A DNA stretch of 64,000 nucleotides, from NCBI GenBank assembly GCA_030142905.1, contig JASJOG010000054.1, positions 186,001 to 250,000 on the forward strand. Direction: 5' to 3'. Position numbers and translations under genes: made by a program. This document shows positions 26,012-38,000 of this stretch, piece by piece. The first letter of the stretch is position 1; each line of letters opens with the position of its first letter. A model generated the notes under the pieces. It was given only the letters and a program-made list of their open reading frames with translations, did not search any database and had not been told where the DNA came from. Source of the DNA: Heliopora coerulea. Taxonomy: Eukaryota > Cnidaria > Anthozoa > Scleralcyonacea > Helioporidae.

Positions 26012-26701
26012 ATATATATACGCACATATACATATATAGAAAAAGATAAATGTAAATGCCTGGTGAACTTTCCAGAATACTTTATTTTGCAACGCGTTTC
26101 ACCACTTTAGCAGCGCTTCTTCAGGCTTTACAATTATATATGTATTTGTATATTGTTCTGTATATATATATATTTAATTAAAAAAGGTTCTTAAGGATAA
26201 GAAGCAGTTAGTTACTCGGACTGGGTCAGTTTGATGATTGATTAGTGCGTGAAACTCCGAGTAACTGCGTCTTATCCTTTTTATTTTTATTTTTAACTAT
26301 AATCTCGCTCTACATCTGTATTGAGCACTTTAATCGACAAAACGGAATGTTATACCTTCATTCTCCTCCATCTTTTCTTTCATCGACATCCACTGCCTCA
26401 CGAATCGTTTTAACATTAAATATCCTCGTATTGGGTTCGCGGCGTAGTCTTTCATTGCTACCGCATTGTCTTTCAGTTTTCGTGCCGTCGCAATACCTTC
26501 CGCAAAGTCGCGCAATTCCTTTAACTTAACTTCTTCGGTTTCTATATAATCATGTAAGGCTTTATGAAGCTCTAGTTCGACAGCGGCGAGCTTTGCCATA
26601 TGGTTGTAGGCCGTGAAGACATCTCGACATATCACTGCACAAGGTGAGAAACATACGAGGCAACTGAGGAATATCCAAACGAAAACATTTCGTGAAGCCA
26701 T
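15912..26701 (-). CDS. P4HA: Prolyl 4-hydroxylase subunit alpha (collagen type)
   Basis: Thirteen minus-strand exons: 26701-26356, 25592-25261, 25123-25072, 24236-24016, 23473-23303, 22664-22594, 22091-21992, 21002-20949, 19178-19149, 18276-18211, 17499-17431, 17246-17150 and 15982-15912. Together they give 1680 nt, exactly 559 codons plus TGA. The enzyme 4-hydroxylates prolines of procollagen X-Pro-Gly repeats in the ER, using Fe(II), 2-oxoglutarate, O2 and ascorbate, as an alpha2-beta2 tetramer with PDI. The chosen start, MASRNVFVWIFLSCLVCFS, is an obvious signal peptide; an in-frame ATG 15 codons upstream is less likely. Domains: N-terminal dimerisation (about 25-120), TPR-like peptide-binding (about 150-245), catalytic dioxygenase (about 345-559). 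Ligands: H444, D446, H525; 2-oxoglutarate lysine K535. The protein ends in EFRRPCGLSPDE, close to the vertebrate C terminus. At 559 aa it is slightly longer than the roughly 534-aa vertebrate enzyme. Confidence 0.97.
16103..16359. mobile_element. MITE-like element
   Basis: Inverted ends AAGCCTGGTTCACACGTGAG-CATAAGCATAAG and CTTATGCTTATG-TCGCTGGTAAGAACCAAGCTT, with internal repeats of AAGCATAAG and AAAACAAAA. It lies in the last P4HA intron, between exons 12 and 13. Confidence 0.6.
19149..19178 (-). CDS. P4HA: 30-nt in-frame microexon of P4HA, possible cassette exon
   Basis: Ten codons, LKLEKARAIK, lie between a TTTGATTCACAG acceptor and a GTAAGT donor, phase 0 on both sides. Leaving it out joins FSR to EHEKQLIKDMGDGNR and gives exactly the human D-to-distal-His spacing (69 residues); including it gives 79. 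So it is either a lineage-specific or alternatively spliced insertion, or a chance match with good splice sites. Confidence 0.5.
25072..26701 (-). CDS. P4HA: P4HA N-terminal dimerisation and peptide-substrate-binding exons
   Basis: Exons 1-3. Exon 1 encodes the signal peptide and a helical segment (LAAVELELHKALHDYIETEE, then GYLMLKRFVRQW) typical of the P4Ha_N family. Exon 2 carries LPPSYITAG followed by a tyrosine-rich TPR-like region (GRDSYNEKNYDNTKIWMEEA), the fold that holds the proline-rich substrate. Exon 3 is only 52 nt (LGNIQQAINYTVEWLRV) and completes a TPR helix that continues into DPSHKRARTNL of exon 4. Junction phases are 1, 0 and 1. Confidence 0.93.
25785..26040. repeat. TA/CA microsatellite cluster
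   Basis: TATATA blocks with a CACACA core in the first intron of P4HA (between exons 1 and 2). Confidence 0.85.
26180..26286. repeat. Inverted repeat
   Basis: AAAAGGTTCTTAAGGATAAG ... AGTTACTCGGA pairs with TCCGAGTAACTGCGTCTTAT ... CCTTTTTA. In the first P4HA intron, just after the exon 1 donor. Confidence 0.55.
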
Positions 26702-27217
26702 TGCATCAGTTAGCCACAGCCACGACTGAGCTTCAACGAGTAACACCAGACATAAACATTGAATAAAACCTTTGAGACGCTCTTGAGAAACTTATTCTTG
26801 AAAACAATTGAGAGTTTGTTCTCCACTTCAATATCAGCTTTCACGAACATAATTATCGTCATAGCATCCGTTGGGAGAATTCCGCCCTTCGTCAGACGAA
26901 GAATTTGACTTGTAAGAAAGGTTCACGTCTGTTGAGCGCTATTTTGCATCGCCATGCCTAGAATACTGAACACTTTCTTTTTCAAGTTGAAAACAACAAA
27001 ATTAAAGGTTATTCGTCTGTGGTACCCGCCGTTCGTCTTTGACTTTTAAGTTAGAAACGCCGCTGTTCGTTGCTTAGTTGCACGAAATTCCGAAACAAGA
27101 ACGTATGACAAGTGTTTATCACTTTTTCTTCGTATGAAACGTGACAGGAATCTGTAAAACTTGCCAAGTTTATTTTTCCGTTACCTAAGACTACTGATGA
27201 AAACTTTTAGACTAAAT

Positions 27218-27450
27218 GGGGTGCTGGTGGCACAGTGCTCGTGCAGGTGTTTCTCACCACTGTGACTAGGGTTCGATTACGGCTCAGAGTGTTGTCTAGT
27301 TTGACTCTACCAAGTATTGCAGGTTTTCTCCGGGTACTCCGGTTTCCTCCCGTAGTAACACTTGACCCATGAGGGGTAGCCCTTACTGGACCTCTAGGGA
27401 GAACAGTTCAGGTTGCTGATAGCGTTATACAGTATAAATAAAAGTACTTT
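27218..27450 (+). mobile_element. tRNA-derived SINE, second family
   Basis: Copy of the family at 2000-2272: head GGTGCTGGTGGCACAGTGC, box B-like GGGTTCGATTACG, body with TTTGACTCTACCAAG, ACTCCGGTTTCCTCC and GGACCTCTAGGGAGAA, ending TATAAATAAAAG. Lies 5' of P4HA. Confidence 0.75.
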
Positions 27451-28704
27451 AAACAAAAACAGTAAAAGTGCATCCTTGCACGTACTCTCAGAGTGTGGAA
27501 AGGAAGTTAATTTTCTTTCTTTTAAGGCAATTAAAAACCCATTCACGCGACATTCAATTGTTCTGTGGCACTTTTAAATTTCTTCAGCATCCATTCCGAT
27601 TATCATCCACACGCGACTCTTGTCATTTTGACGGTAAAATTGTTTTTGTTCTCTTCTTCCCCACTGAGTTCTTTCGATGGCCCCTGTGAGCCACGAACAA
27701 TGTATTCTTGCACGATTGACGACTGCGTGATTGCAATGATTAAAAGGTGTACCTGGTCTCGAGATGGCTTTACTGTATCAAACGGCGATCTTTAGAACAC
27801 GGAAAGTCGGGATATCTCAAAATAGATTAAAGTATGTTGTCGCTTAACAATGAATGCATTTCATGTGTAAAAATCACTCATATCTAAGGTTAAACTTTTG
27901 ACGACATTTTGCTATCCGTTACCAAGTGACCGAGACATGAAAGTGTTCGGAAAACTTAAGAAGTTGGTTGAGAAAGGTTCGAGAATTGTGCGTGAATCTT
28001 AAGTAGCTTGCTTATTTTAAGCTAAAAAAGAACTTTTTGGAGTTAAGTGGGTGGTTCTCTAAAGTCTCAGAGGCTTTTGACTCAGAAACGAGGGCCATTT
28101 TTAACCGTTAAGTACAGTTGACTAAGAGAATAACTTCTTAACTGTGGCTAGTAAGCAGTATGGTTAAATAAAGCTGTATGAACTAATTTCTTTAAATCTT
28201 ATTTTTTTGTTATGCTTCGGACAATAACCTTGCGAAGAAATTAATAATGGAAACCTACGTGTCGGAACAAGATCTTAAGCTTGGCAATTTCTGGAGCGTG
28301 CTGACGAATCATCTTATTTACTAGTCTTCTGACGTCATTTGTTTTGGAAGGTCAAATTTCCGATAAATAGACGACTTTGGCCTTAGTGGAGAACCATGGG
28401 TAATCAGGGGAAAATTCGAGACGTACTTGACACGTGGCGGTTTCGAATCAAGTTTTCCACTCCTGTTTGTCCTGACTACCCAGAATTCGCGCTGAGATTA
28501 TTTCTTTTCTGCGTTCTTTGTTTTTCGTCACTAGTTTCCTGTTGTCGTTCCCTGTTGAACTGTTTTTGTTGACATCTTTCATAAGCTTTTGTGGTGAACC
28601 AGGGCTTGTAGTTCAAAGGAAAGGTACATAATGCTAATCCAATGTCACCAGATTGTGGATTTAGTTGAAACGCCTGATCTATATCACGTTTCGTGTTCGT
28701 GACG

Positions 28705-28800
28705 TAAAAATTGAAGCCCAGCATATTACTCGGAAAAAAGCCATGAAACACGGGTAAAGGAAATGACTTTTCTCCGAGTAATATACTGAGCTTTGATTTT
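28705..28800. repeat. Inverted repeat
   Basis: CAGCATATTACTCGGAAAAA and TTTTCTCCGAGTAATATACT flank about 25 nt. An open frame at 28476-28751 (minus) ends in this structure and is probably not coding. Confidence 0.5.
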
Positions 28801-31560
28801 CATTTCGCGCATACGTTTTCCGCCTGGTGAACCTCTAGCGAATGTTACGTGTTAGCAAGGCTGGGCAGAATTTTGTTGCCGAGCAGAATTTTTAACGATG
28901 GAACGTCAGTCGCTCAAGCTAGGTTGCCTGTGGCTCAACGTATTTAACAGCAACTAGACTGTAATTAACGAAGTCATATATGAAAAATGATAGACTGCTG
29001 TTTTGCGGCTGCGGATTTTATTCTTTTCTTTTATTGTTTGTTGGGTCATTTTTGTTTCAAAGATGAGGAGAAAGCCTACGGCAGAACGTAAGCTCTGAAA
29101 TTAATGAAACCATCGTTGAATTTCACGACAGTACTCTCAGAGAACTTGCCAAGCTCTGAACAGCACACGGTCGAACCTTTTACGTGGTTAGTTTTTATTT
29201 AGTAGACATTAGTTTGTATTACTGTTCAATTCGTAATTAGTTTTCAACATCAATTTATTTAATCCCAAATAGATTCGGAAGAAGAAAAAACTGTGCTCTG
29301 TTGAATGGCTGTTCATACATTTGTCAGTGTATATCCTCCTAACGAAGGGTATTTCTAGCGACCGAAGCACAGAACCTGTACTAGGTATCCACTGCTGAGA
29401 CGTTTTCACAAACAATTCGTTGCCCATCCGTTTTTGTCCTAAATCAGAAATAGTCAATTTATTTTAACGGTTTGTAATAAAACTGGTACATATTGTGGGT
29501 AGCCTCAATGATTTGACCGGGACTCCTCCAGTGACAGAACATTAAGAAGTAGCAATCGGTAGGACAAACTTGTCCTGTCCTGAAGAGATTTTATCATTCA
29601 TCAATCATTTGAATACTTGGAGCTGTTGGAGAAAAGGATCGAGAGGGCTGTAGTGTACACATAAACGAGGTTCAGAACTGGAGTGCTTCTGTATTCTCCC
29701 GAAGGTCCTTAAGAGAAATATCGCGGGGATTTTGCAAGATTTTTCGGATAACGTACATGGGGACGCATGAAATTTAGGAGATACTAGATCTGAAGGTTGA
29801 GTACTGTATATGTGTACTATATCTCGATGTATTAGACTTGGCAATTTGACGGAAACGACAGAGGGATTATTCTAAATAGCTCAATTATTTATTCCGCGGA
29901 TCTGCACTGTTCTTTAAAGATTTCCACAGAGGTGAACGCTAGTGTGTTAGGGCACAAGTCTCATTCTTGAAGTATGCACCAGTTTACGGAGAAACCTTTT
30001 CCCCTTGTATGTGCTATTGTATCCCGACTAGAACGTGGAACTCCCGGGAACTTCCTAGTTTTCTGGAAAAAAACAACACATCAGAAACAAGCTAAAAGTT
30101 TTTTGGACGGCAGGATGTAGCCGGCATATCCCACAGTTTGTCAAACTTGTCAAGCAAGAACTAGAAAACACTTTTTTGCCCCGTATACACGATCGATTTT
30201 CGCATACGATTCGTTACTCTTGAGTATGGAATCTACACTTAAGAGCACAATTCTTGCATTCTATTCGCTCGCGAGTGTTGCAATGTGTCCCGAAAACTGC
30301 TGTGACTAAATGATATACATTAAATTAAGGAGGAACAGTGGTATGCAACAATTCCATGAGTAGATCAGGTCTGTTTTATATAAGTTGATTCAGGACTTTG
30401 CTCCTTTGTCGCTCGTTCTGTAAAAAAAAAAATTAAATAAATAAATAAATTAAATCAGGCACTAATGCTCTGGCCAAACGAATGTAACAACATTGAACAT
30501 TGTTGAATTCAACTTTGTTGGATGGTGTTGTACTGCATGACTAAACGAATGCAACATGTTGTGTAGTGCGGACCCGAATTGTGGAGATGAGAGGTCTGGT
30601 ACGAATAATGATCCCGAGGTTTAGGCCAAACCACCCGTTGTCTTTGCCTAAGAGATGCGCGAGTACAGAACTGTTGAACGATATTTCATCAAATGTTTGA
30701 TGGAAAACAAACTTTATTCAACATGATGCAACATGGTGGCCAAACGGGTTCAAAATGTTCAAGGTTTTTAATGGGTTGGCAGCTCCTTTATCACTTAAAT
30801 GGGACGCACAGTTAGAGAAAACAGATGCATGTAAAGTTTATTATGTAAATGTAGAGACTTTGGGGAGGAGTCCCCTCATTGTTTGTTTTGTCAAACGGAA
30901 GGCTTAAACCCCCTGAACCCTTCTCTTGGATCCGCCACTGGCACCTAATGTCCGCCCCAGCAGTTAGAACAGACTTCATACAAGTCAAGCGAGTCTCCAT
31001 CATCACCACTGTAGACGAAAGGTGGAGTTGCTGACTTGTTTTTCTAGCCAAAACGTAAATTTGTATAATCTGTAAGAAAAATTCTGGCGCCAAAATTGAT
31101 TGACTCGTAGAAAAGCGCGTGATTAAGGCTGTTGTTGCGGGGCACGGTCACGTAACTCATACAGGGTTCTCATTTCCTTGGTTGTTTCTTGGTATGTCGC
31201 CTGTAGTAAGACCCTCCGGTAAAAAGCAGAACCCAATCCTCCACTGCAGTAATGGCCGGTTCCCTTTATTCATCTGTTGAATACAACTACCAGAATGCCT
31301 TTCGAAATCTTGTTTGTAATGTTAACCGGTGCAATTGTCTTTCCATTCGCTTTGAGAATTCAATGTTTGCATGAAAATGAAAATACTGCAAAGTATTCTG
31401 GTAGTGGTAGTAGGCGAACGTAATTAGGGGAATCAGCCATTGGTGTAAGCTGTTGTGGTCTTCCTAGGTAGTAAAGGACAGTAGCCTGTCCTTTACATTT
31501 GTCTTCTTAAATATGCCTTTCGTCGAGCAAATACTTTATGCAGTCATATATTATCGCAAT

Positions 31561-31883
31561 TCCCTTACCAAAGTTTCACTCGCAATGTCACATATGTAAA
31601 AAAAGAATACATCATATGTGAATTGTTTCACTTCCATATGTGAAATGAAAGTTTCATTTGTGCAATTAAATTTCACATGTAAATCCATTCCGTATGTGAA
31701 ATTCATGTTTCGAACACCAACATTTCACGTTTGAAATTTTCAACCAGTTCATTTCACATGTGCATTGGGTATTTCATATGTGAATTGATTCCCATTTCGG
31801 ATGTGAAATGAAAATTTTAAATGTGAAATGTTCTAGTTCCATGTTTCTCACGCGTGAAATGACGTGTGAAATTTTCGTAAGGG
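31561..31883. mobile_element. MITE-like element made of TTTCACATGTGAAAT units
   Basis: Ends TCCCTTACCAAAGTTTCAC and GTGAAATTTTCGTAAGGG (inverted). The interior is a string of about a dozen degenerate palindromic units around CACATATGTGAAA and TTTCACATGTG. Confidence 0.7.
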
Positions 31884-32607
31884 TTGGTAAACAATTTGTG
31901 CAAATAATTTACGCCAAGCAGAGGAAAGTCATATGAAATAAAAATAAATTTCTGTTTGTTTGGTTTTTTTATTTATCCTAAGATTTTTAACCGAAAGCTG
32001 ACCTGAAGTGAGTATGAACCATCGCAAACTCAGGATAAAATGTGTGACACAGCAAAGCTTATTAAAGTGAACAATAATGGAAAATTTTTGCATTCAACAC
32101 ACATTCAACAAGGCTTTAGACGTTTTACAAGGTTAGGCCGCAATGTCCTTAATTGGTTTTTCCCAACCATCTGCTCAACGCTCATCAACGTTGTATTTTA
32201 ATCAGTGGAGAATGGACACTTGTTTTCCATTAAAGTCAAAACAGTTTTAATGAATGATATAAGCTGTGGGTTTATGGCACCTTTAGCCTTGTCGATGAGT
32301 TATTGCCGCTATCATTTTCAATATTACAGCCCCTCGAAGAGAGACATTGCACTTTTTGCTGTTGGTTGACATCGACACGAGGTTTTTTATTTGAATGTCG
32401 AAGATTGAAAACAGCAGTGAGGTTTAATTGATGCAGTGACCGTGGAATTGTAATTGCAATTGTGAATAAAATCTGAACACTCAAGGTAGTCTTACGGGGG
32501 AAATGCGACGATAGAAAGTTCACTTTCTCTGCATGGTTGTTCCATTGCTAAATTTAGATGCATAACGAGACTGCTCAGGTTATTAATTGGTTCAACTTTT
32601 ATTTCAG

Positions 32608-32688
32608 ATGTCGTTGTCGCGCTCCACTTTGTCCTTGTGTGTCATCTTTGCATTGTCAACCACTAACAATCGCTCCTCGTTGGTTCAG
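32608..32688 (+). CDS. Signal-peptide exon of the channel fusion gene
   Basis: 81 nt, phase 0: [20 protein letters not shown] followed by NRSSLVQ. The hydrophobic core and small residues near the end fit an ER signal peptide. An in-frame ATG 21 nt upstream would add seven residues but lies in what looks like the acceptor pyrimidine tract. Exon 2 (37414-37450, 37 nt, [12 protein letters not shown]) follows after a 4.7 kb intron; its phase (0 to 1) is what links exon 1 to the LamG exon. Confidence 0.75.
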
Positions 32689-34945
32689 GTAAGTAAACAT
32701 GTTAAAATGATTTTCACCTGTAATTTTTTAAAAGTCTCTCTTTTTCAAAGATACCGTCAAGCTTTAAGTTACGTTCTGGGTTAAACGTAATAGCGTTTTG
32801 TCTTCGGTAGAATATATAAAAACTGATGTAAATTTGAAAAGCGTATATAACGGCCTTAAACAATTCAAATAAAATGTTTTTGTTTGATTTCAGAATCATC
32901 TTCAGAGGTGTACATGAACAGAATTTTTTCATGATGATCTGACACTGCCGAAGTCAACTGAAAAATGTTGCGTTTTTCAGTTGACTTCGACAGTGTCAGA
33001 TTATCATGAAAAATTTCCGTTCATGTATATCTCTGAGGATGATTCTGAAATAGAATTGAAACACTTCACATCCTCTCACGGATAAGCGTTAAGTTGTCGC
33101 GAGAATACCTCTTGCACTTAAGTTGGACAAAAACTCGCCTCCAATCCCTGTGGACTCGATAGCTCAAGAGGTGGAGTGGCGGACCGGTATCCCGAAGGTG
33201 CGAGTCAAAGCCCGCTTGGGTCAACATTTTTCAGTTGACTTTGGTAGCGTCACATTATCATGAAAAATTTCTGTTCATATTTTTGTTTGCTATGAACGAA
33301 AAAATTCCTGCTCTTGTTTTTCAAACTACCATTTCGTAATGGGGAGCGTTAGCAAACTCAACAGGAACGTCAAGGACGACGTCTTTCGCGAAGAACTATT
33401 CATTTGAAATAGCGAATGATTGGTGTTCAGTCCCAAGATTAACTCCAGCGCCGTGTTCGTTCGCTGTACAACGTCACTTGGAGCATTTCCACGTTTTCAT
33501 GACGACATTAACTTGTGCAGAGGTAAAAGGTGCTGGTTCAATTCAAAGTCAAACTATAGAGCTGGGCTACACCAAAACTGTCAAGCTTTTTAGACAACGA
33601 AAAAAAATGTCAGGTATCTGATACGATGTCATTGATGCGCGGTTTCTGTTAAACTCCAAAATTGTGTTTGTTGATTTCTTGCCGTCGTCGGCCAAGCTTG
33701 CTAAAGGTACGTATGGACGAAAAGCTAACAGTGAGCTAGGATTTGTCGGATTCTCTCAAAAAATCGAAATCCTGTGGATTAACCTACCGGTCCGAAACGT
33801 CTCCTTGCACTTGACATCGCGTCTGGCGTTAGCCATAGTAAAATATCAGTAAAACTTCACTTTGGAACAAAAAAAGTTGATTGAAATTGTCTGAAGCCTT
33901 TCCGGCCTGTGACATCTCCCCTTGACGAGTAAAGTCCTCTGGCGTTAGCCGGAGTGAAATAATAAAGGTGAGATCCGAACCAAAATGCGTAACGTTAATC
34001 TGTCTGAAACAAAAACGTGTCTCAGGTATTTAAAATTCTTTCTACTTTTTATTTGTAACCTTTTGCAGGTGTCTAGTGATGATTGGCTGAACTGAAAATA
34101 GAAATAATTCGATAGCTTTGGAAATAGTTGAAATATTTACAATACCACATAACTAATTTTTAGTCAAATCCTATGCCAGCTGTTGTTTACCGCATTGAAC
34201 ACGAAGTGGAAGTTTCAGAAAGAGGAGCAGGAATATTCTTTGTTTTTTCGATCTCACAAACCAGCACATTTTATTACAGTCGAAAAACTGTTACATACGA
34301 TTTTATGTGATATATAGTTTTTGTTTAATCGAGTTATATGCAGAACGCGTCGACACTTAACCCAGAATCAGTCCTGGAAGTCTAAAGTAACCTTAAGTGA
34401 AGAAGGTTCAATGCCTGAAAAGTAGTCCGCGTACCTCTTTGTTTCAAACCTCCCGAAACTTTCAATGGTTTATTCATGAAGAGATTTTACCATAATATTT
34501 CTGAAAGTTTACGTGTTTCTATGGCGTTTAGACACTCGAGGGGAACTTTGGGATAATAAGACGTGGATTGTCATGGAAATCTCTTTCTAAATGATATTGA
34601 GGTACTTTCAACATAAATCTTCTTAGATTTCCTGATCTTTTAAAGATAAACTACTTCCACCGAAACACAATCGAAGCAAAATTAAGTATCTCCTTTATAC
34701 ATGTTATAGCCCAGCAAATAATTTTGATGAGAACCATCATTCGTACAATTCAGACTGAACTCGAGTTAGAGACACAGTGAGATTTTAATTACTGACGTTT
34801 TGTTACTGATTATGTAACATCTTCCGAGCAGTGAGAATTGTTTACAAGAGCTGAGTTTGAATTATCTCGAAAGATCACAAAAACAGTAAATGATTGGTTG
34901 TTTAGAGAGGTGAAGAAGCAATATATAGAACTTTACTCAATGAGG

Positions 34946-35002
<57 letters not shown>

Positions 35003-38000
35003 ATACATATATATATATATACATATACATATATATATACATATATATATATATATACATATACATGCATACATACATACATACATATATATAGAGAAAG
35101 AGATAGGTAGGTAAGTAGGTAGGTAGGTGGATAGGAAGGTGGGTAGGTAGGTAGGTATAGGTGGGTAGGTGTAGATGGGTAAGTATAGGCGGGTAAGTAT
35201 AGGTGGGTAGGTATAGGTGGGTAGGTATAGGTAGGTAGGTATAGGTAGGTAGGTATAGATAGCTATGGGTTGGTATAGATAGCTATGGGTAGGTATAGAT
35301 AACTATGGTAGGTATAGATAGCTATGGGTAGGTATTGATAGCTATGGGTAGGTATTGATAGCTATGGGTAGGTATAGATAACTATGGGTAAGTATAGATA
35401 GCTATGGGCAGGTATAGATAGCTATGGGTAGGTATTGATAGCTATGGGTAGGTATAGATAGCTATGGGTAGGTATAGATAACTATGGGTAAGTATAGATA
35501 GCTATGGGCAGGTATAGATAGCTATGGGTAGGTATAGATAGCTATGGGTAGGTATAGATAGCTATGGGTAGGTATAGATAACTATGGGTAGGTATAGATA
35601 GCTATGGGTAGGTATAGATAGCTATAGGTAAGTAGGTGGGTAGGTAGATATAGGTAGGTAAATATAGGTAGGTAGATATAGGTAGGTAAATATAGGTAGG
35701 TAGATATAGGTAGGTAGATTTAGGTAGGTAGATGTAGGTAGATATAGGTAGGTAGATTTAGGTAGGTAGATATAGGTAGGTAGATATAGGTAGGTAGATA
35801 TAGGTAGGTAGATATAGGTAGGTAGATATAGGCAGGTAGATTTAGGTAGGTAGGTAGGTAGGTAGGTAGGTAGGTAGGTAGGTAGGTAGGTAGGTAGGTA
35901 GGTAGGTAGGTAGGTAGGTAGGTAGGTAGGTAGGTAGATATAGGTTTTTGCTGGGTAGCAATAAAAAGACGATAATATGAACCACTTCTTTAAAACATGT
36001 TTACACGAAAGTTTTCGCTTTGTTAAGCTCTTCAGGTGCATGTACAACATATACCAGTTGCTATAAAATGTGACTCTTGGGTTTTCGTTTGGGAATCGAA
36101 CCCGCCATCCTGCAATTCTAGTGCAATGCTCTGTCGAATGAACTACGTCGAAGGCTATTGCAAGACCTTCGCCTCGGGTTCCGTGTTTGTAATGGCAGGT
36201 TCGATTCCCAGCAGGACGTCTGACAGTTGAATTTTTTGCTACTGGTACCAGTTGGGTCTTGAAATGTACGATTTTGACAGTCCAAAATTCCCTTCTTTAA
36301 TTATAAATACCATTTTATGTGATCGAGTGTAAATGACATATTCGTTGAATATGCCTTCCACTTCGCCGGCATTACCACTACTATACCTTGTTTATGTGTC
36401 GGAAACTGTTAGGTTTAACGGGATTAATTTTGTTAAGAGCCAATAAGCTTAAAGCGGAAGTGTATATGTAGGTAATGTGATCAGTAATATAACTAGGCAC
36501 TGGGAGTTGTGCATGTGCTCTGTGGGTTGTGATATTGTGACGATTGTCTTTCTTTGTGATCGAGAATAAATAATTTAAACTAGTGATTATTGTGAAAGTG
36601 TGGGTTTCTTCTTGCGTTTCCCACATATGCATTCGAAACATCGGTTGAACGAAAAAACTGAACACCGACGTTTGTTACTTCCAACTTCTCTTGGTTTTCG
36701 AAGGAAAAACAAAGTTTATAAAAATTGTAACATTGTGTTTAATGGTGCCAAAATGTGTTCTTCACCAATTTTCAGCTTAGCGAGGGCCACATCCCATTTG
36801 GCCCCTTTGTAGATGTGCTCCAGAATTATAATCTCTGTAGAGCTGGAATACATCGACGTCTGAATTTACAGCTTTAAAAATATACTTTTGGAGTCCATTT
36901 AATCAGAGGAGATAATGCCGGTTTTATCTGATTAATTATTTACAACCAGACCTCATTGCGCCAGTAATAACTGGCCTAGGTTGCTTACTTTAAAGTAAGC
37001 TAACTGCTGACAGGTTTTGTATGTAATATAAACGTACAAAAACTGGCTAAAAAAACTGTATCTTGTGGTGAATTAGCCTCTGACAACGGGGCTTGAGAAC
37101 CAACGGTTGCTTCTTCTTTTCCCTCCTGGTAATTTGTTGCCTCAAAGAGTGCGTGGCTATTGGTTATCCGTTTGAGATGTATCCACGGCCGTCCCTTCTC
37201 TGTTTGGTCCCTTGCCTGGTCAGTGAAACAAAAAAAGAAACTGTAAATGTTCATTTACAGTTTCTTTTTTATTCAAAATCCTTTTGAAAATCTATTGAAA
37301 TTTGTTCATGCATCCAATTTCCATAAGTTAGCTCGTACAGATATGTTTGATCACCCGTTAAAGTGTTAATATCTCGCGTTGAAGTTCAAATCTTCATGTT
37401 CTCTCCGTTTTAGAGTTTTTTGCTTGGAATCCCGTCGGAAAAAGAAAAAGGTAAGCAATCCACTTTAGCTTGGCTAGAAGTTTAAGTTGAAAAAAGATTT
37501 TAGGAAGCTTTCTATTTAATAAGGTTGTTGCCTAAGTTATCAGCATCCGTAGTGCTAAGTAGTTCCCGTTTAACTATCCAGAGCAGTTTTCGTACGATTC
37601 CTGCGTAGATTAAGACAGCGAAGATTGTTTCCGCGATAATTATCTCCTGCTTTGATTGTAATTTCCTTCAACAAAGAATCAGTTTACGAGTTAGAATACT
37701 ACCAAGACGAAAATCGTTTCAGTGTTAGATGAGATTCAAATTCTTCGGATCTTCATTCAAATTATTCAGACTTTCAAGCCTAAGGACCTCGGGAAATCGG
37801 GATTTTACAAGGGGTGGAGTGTCTGGGGGTATGCCCGGAAAATTTTGAAATCTTAAGGTCTTGAATCACCATTTCTAGCAATTCCAGACCACAATTTCTG
37901 TCAAAAACGTTTGGTAAATTTATCGTCATTTGCGCTTGTTTTTTTTATAAAAAATGCTACTGTAATGAAAGACTGAGTATCGTAATTCCTCAGACTGAGA

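Larger units (their letters stand above)
26702..32607. other. Divergent intergenic region between P4HA and the channel gene
   Basis: 5.9 kb separating the divergent start codons. Contains a SINE (27218-27450), an inverted repeat (28705-28800), a MITE-like element (31561-31883) and no recognised exon. Promoters of both genes probably lie here; no clear TATA or initiator could be assigned. Confidence 0.6.

Noticed and set aside
28476..28751. 91-codon minus frame (MFHGFFPSNMLGF...)
   Set aside because: No recognisable domain, overlaps an inverted repeat, no flanking exons with compatible phase.
30812..31093. 93-codon minus frame containing QWRIQEKGSGG
   Set aside because: Looks like a decayed dispersed-repeat remnant; no domain or gene context.
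35622..36050. 142-codon minus frame of TYLPTYLP
   Set aside because: GGTA microsatellite translation.
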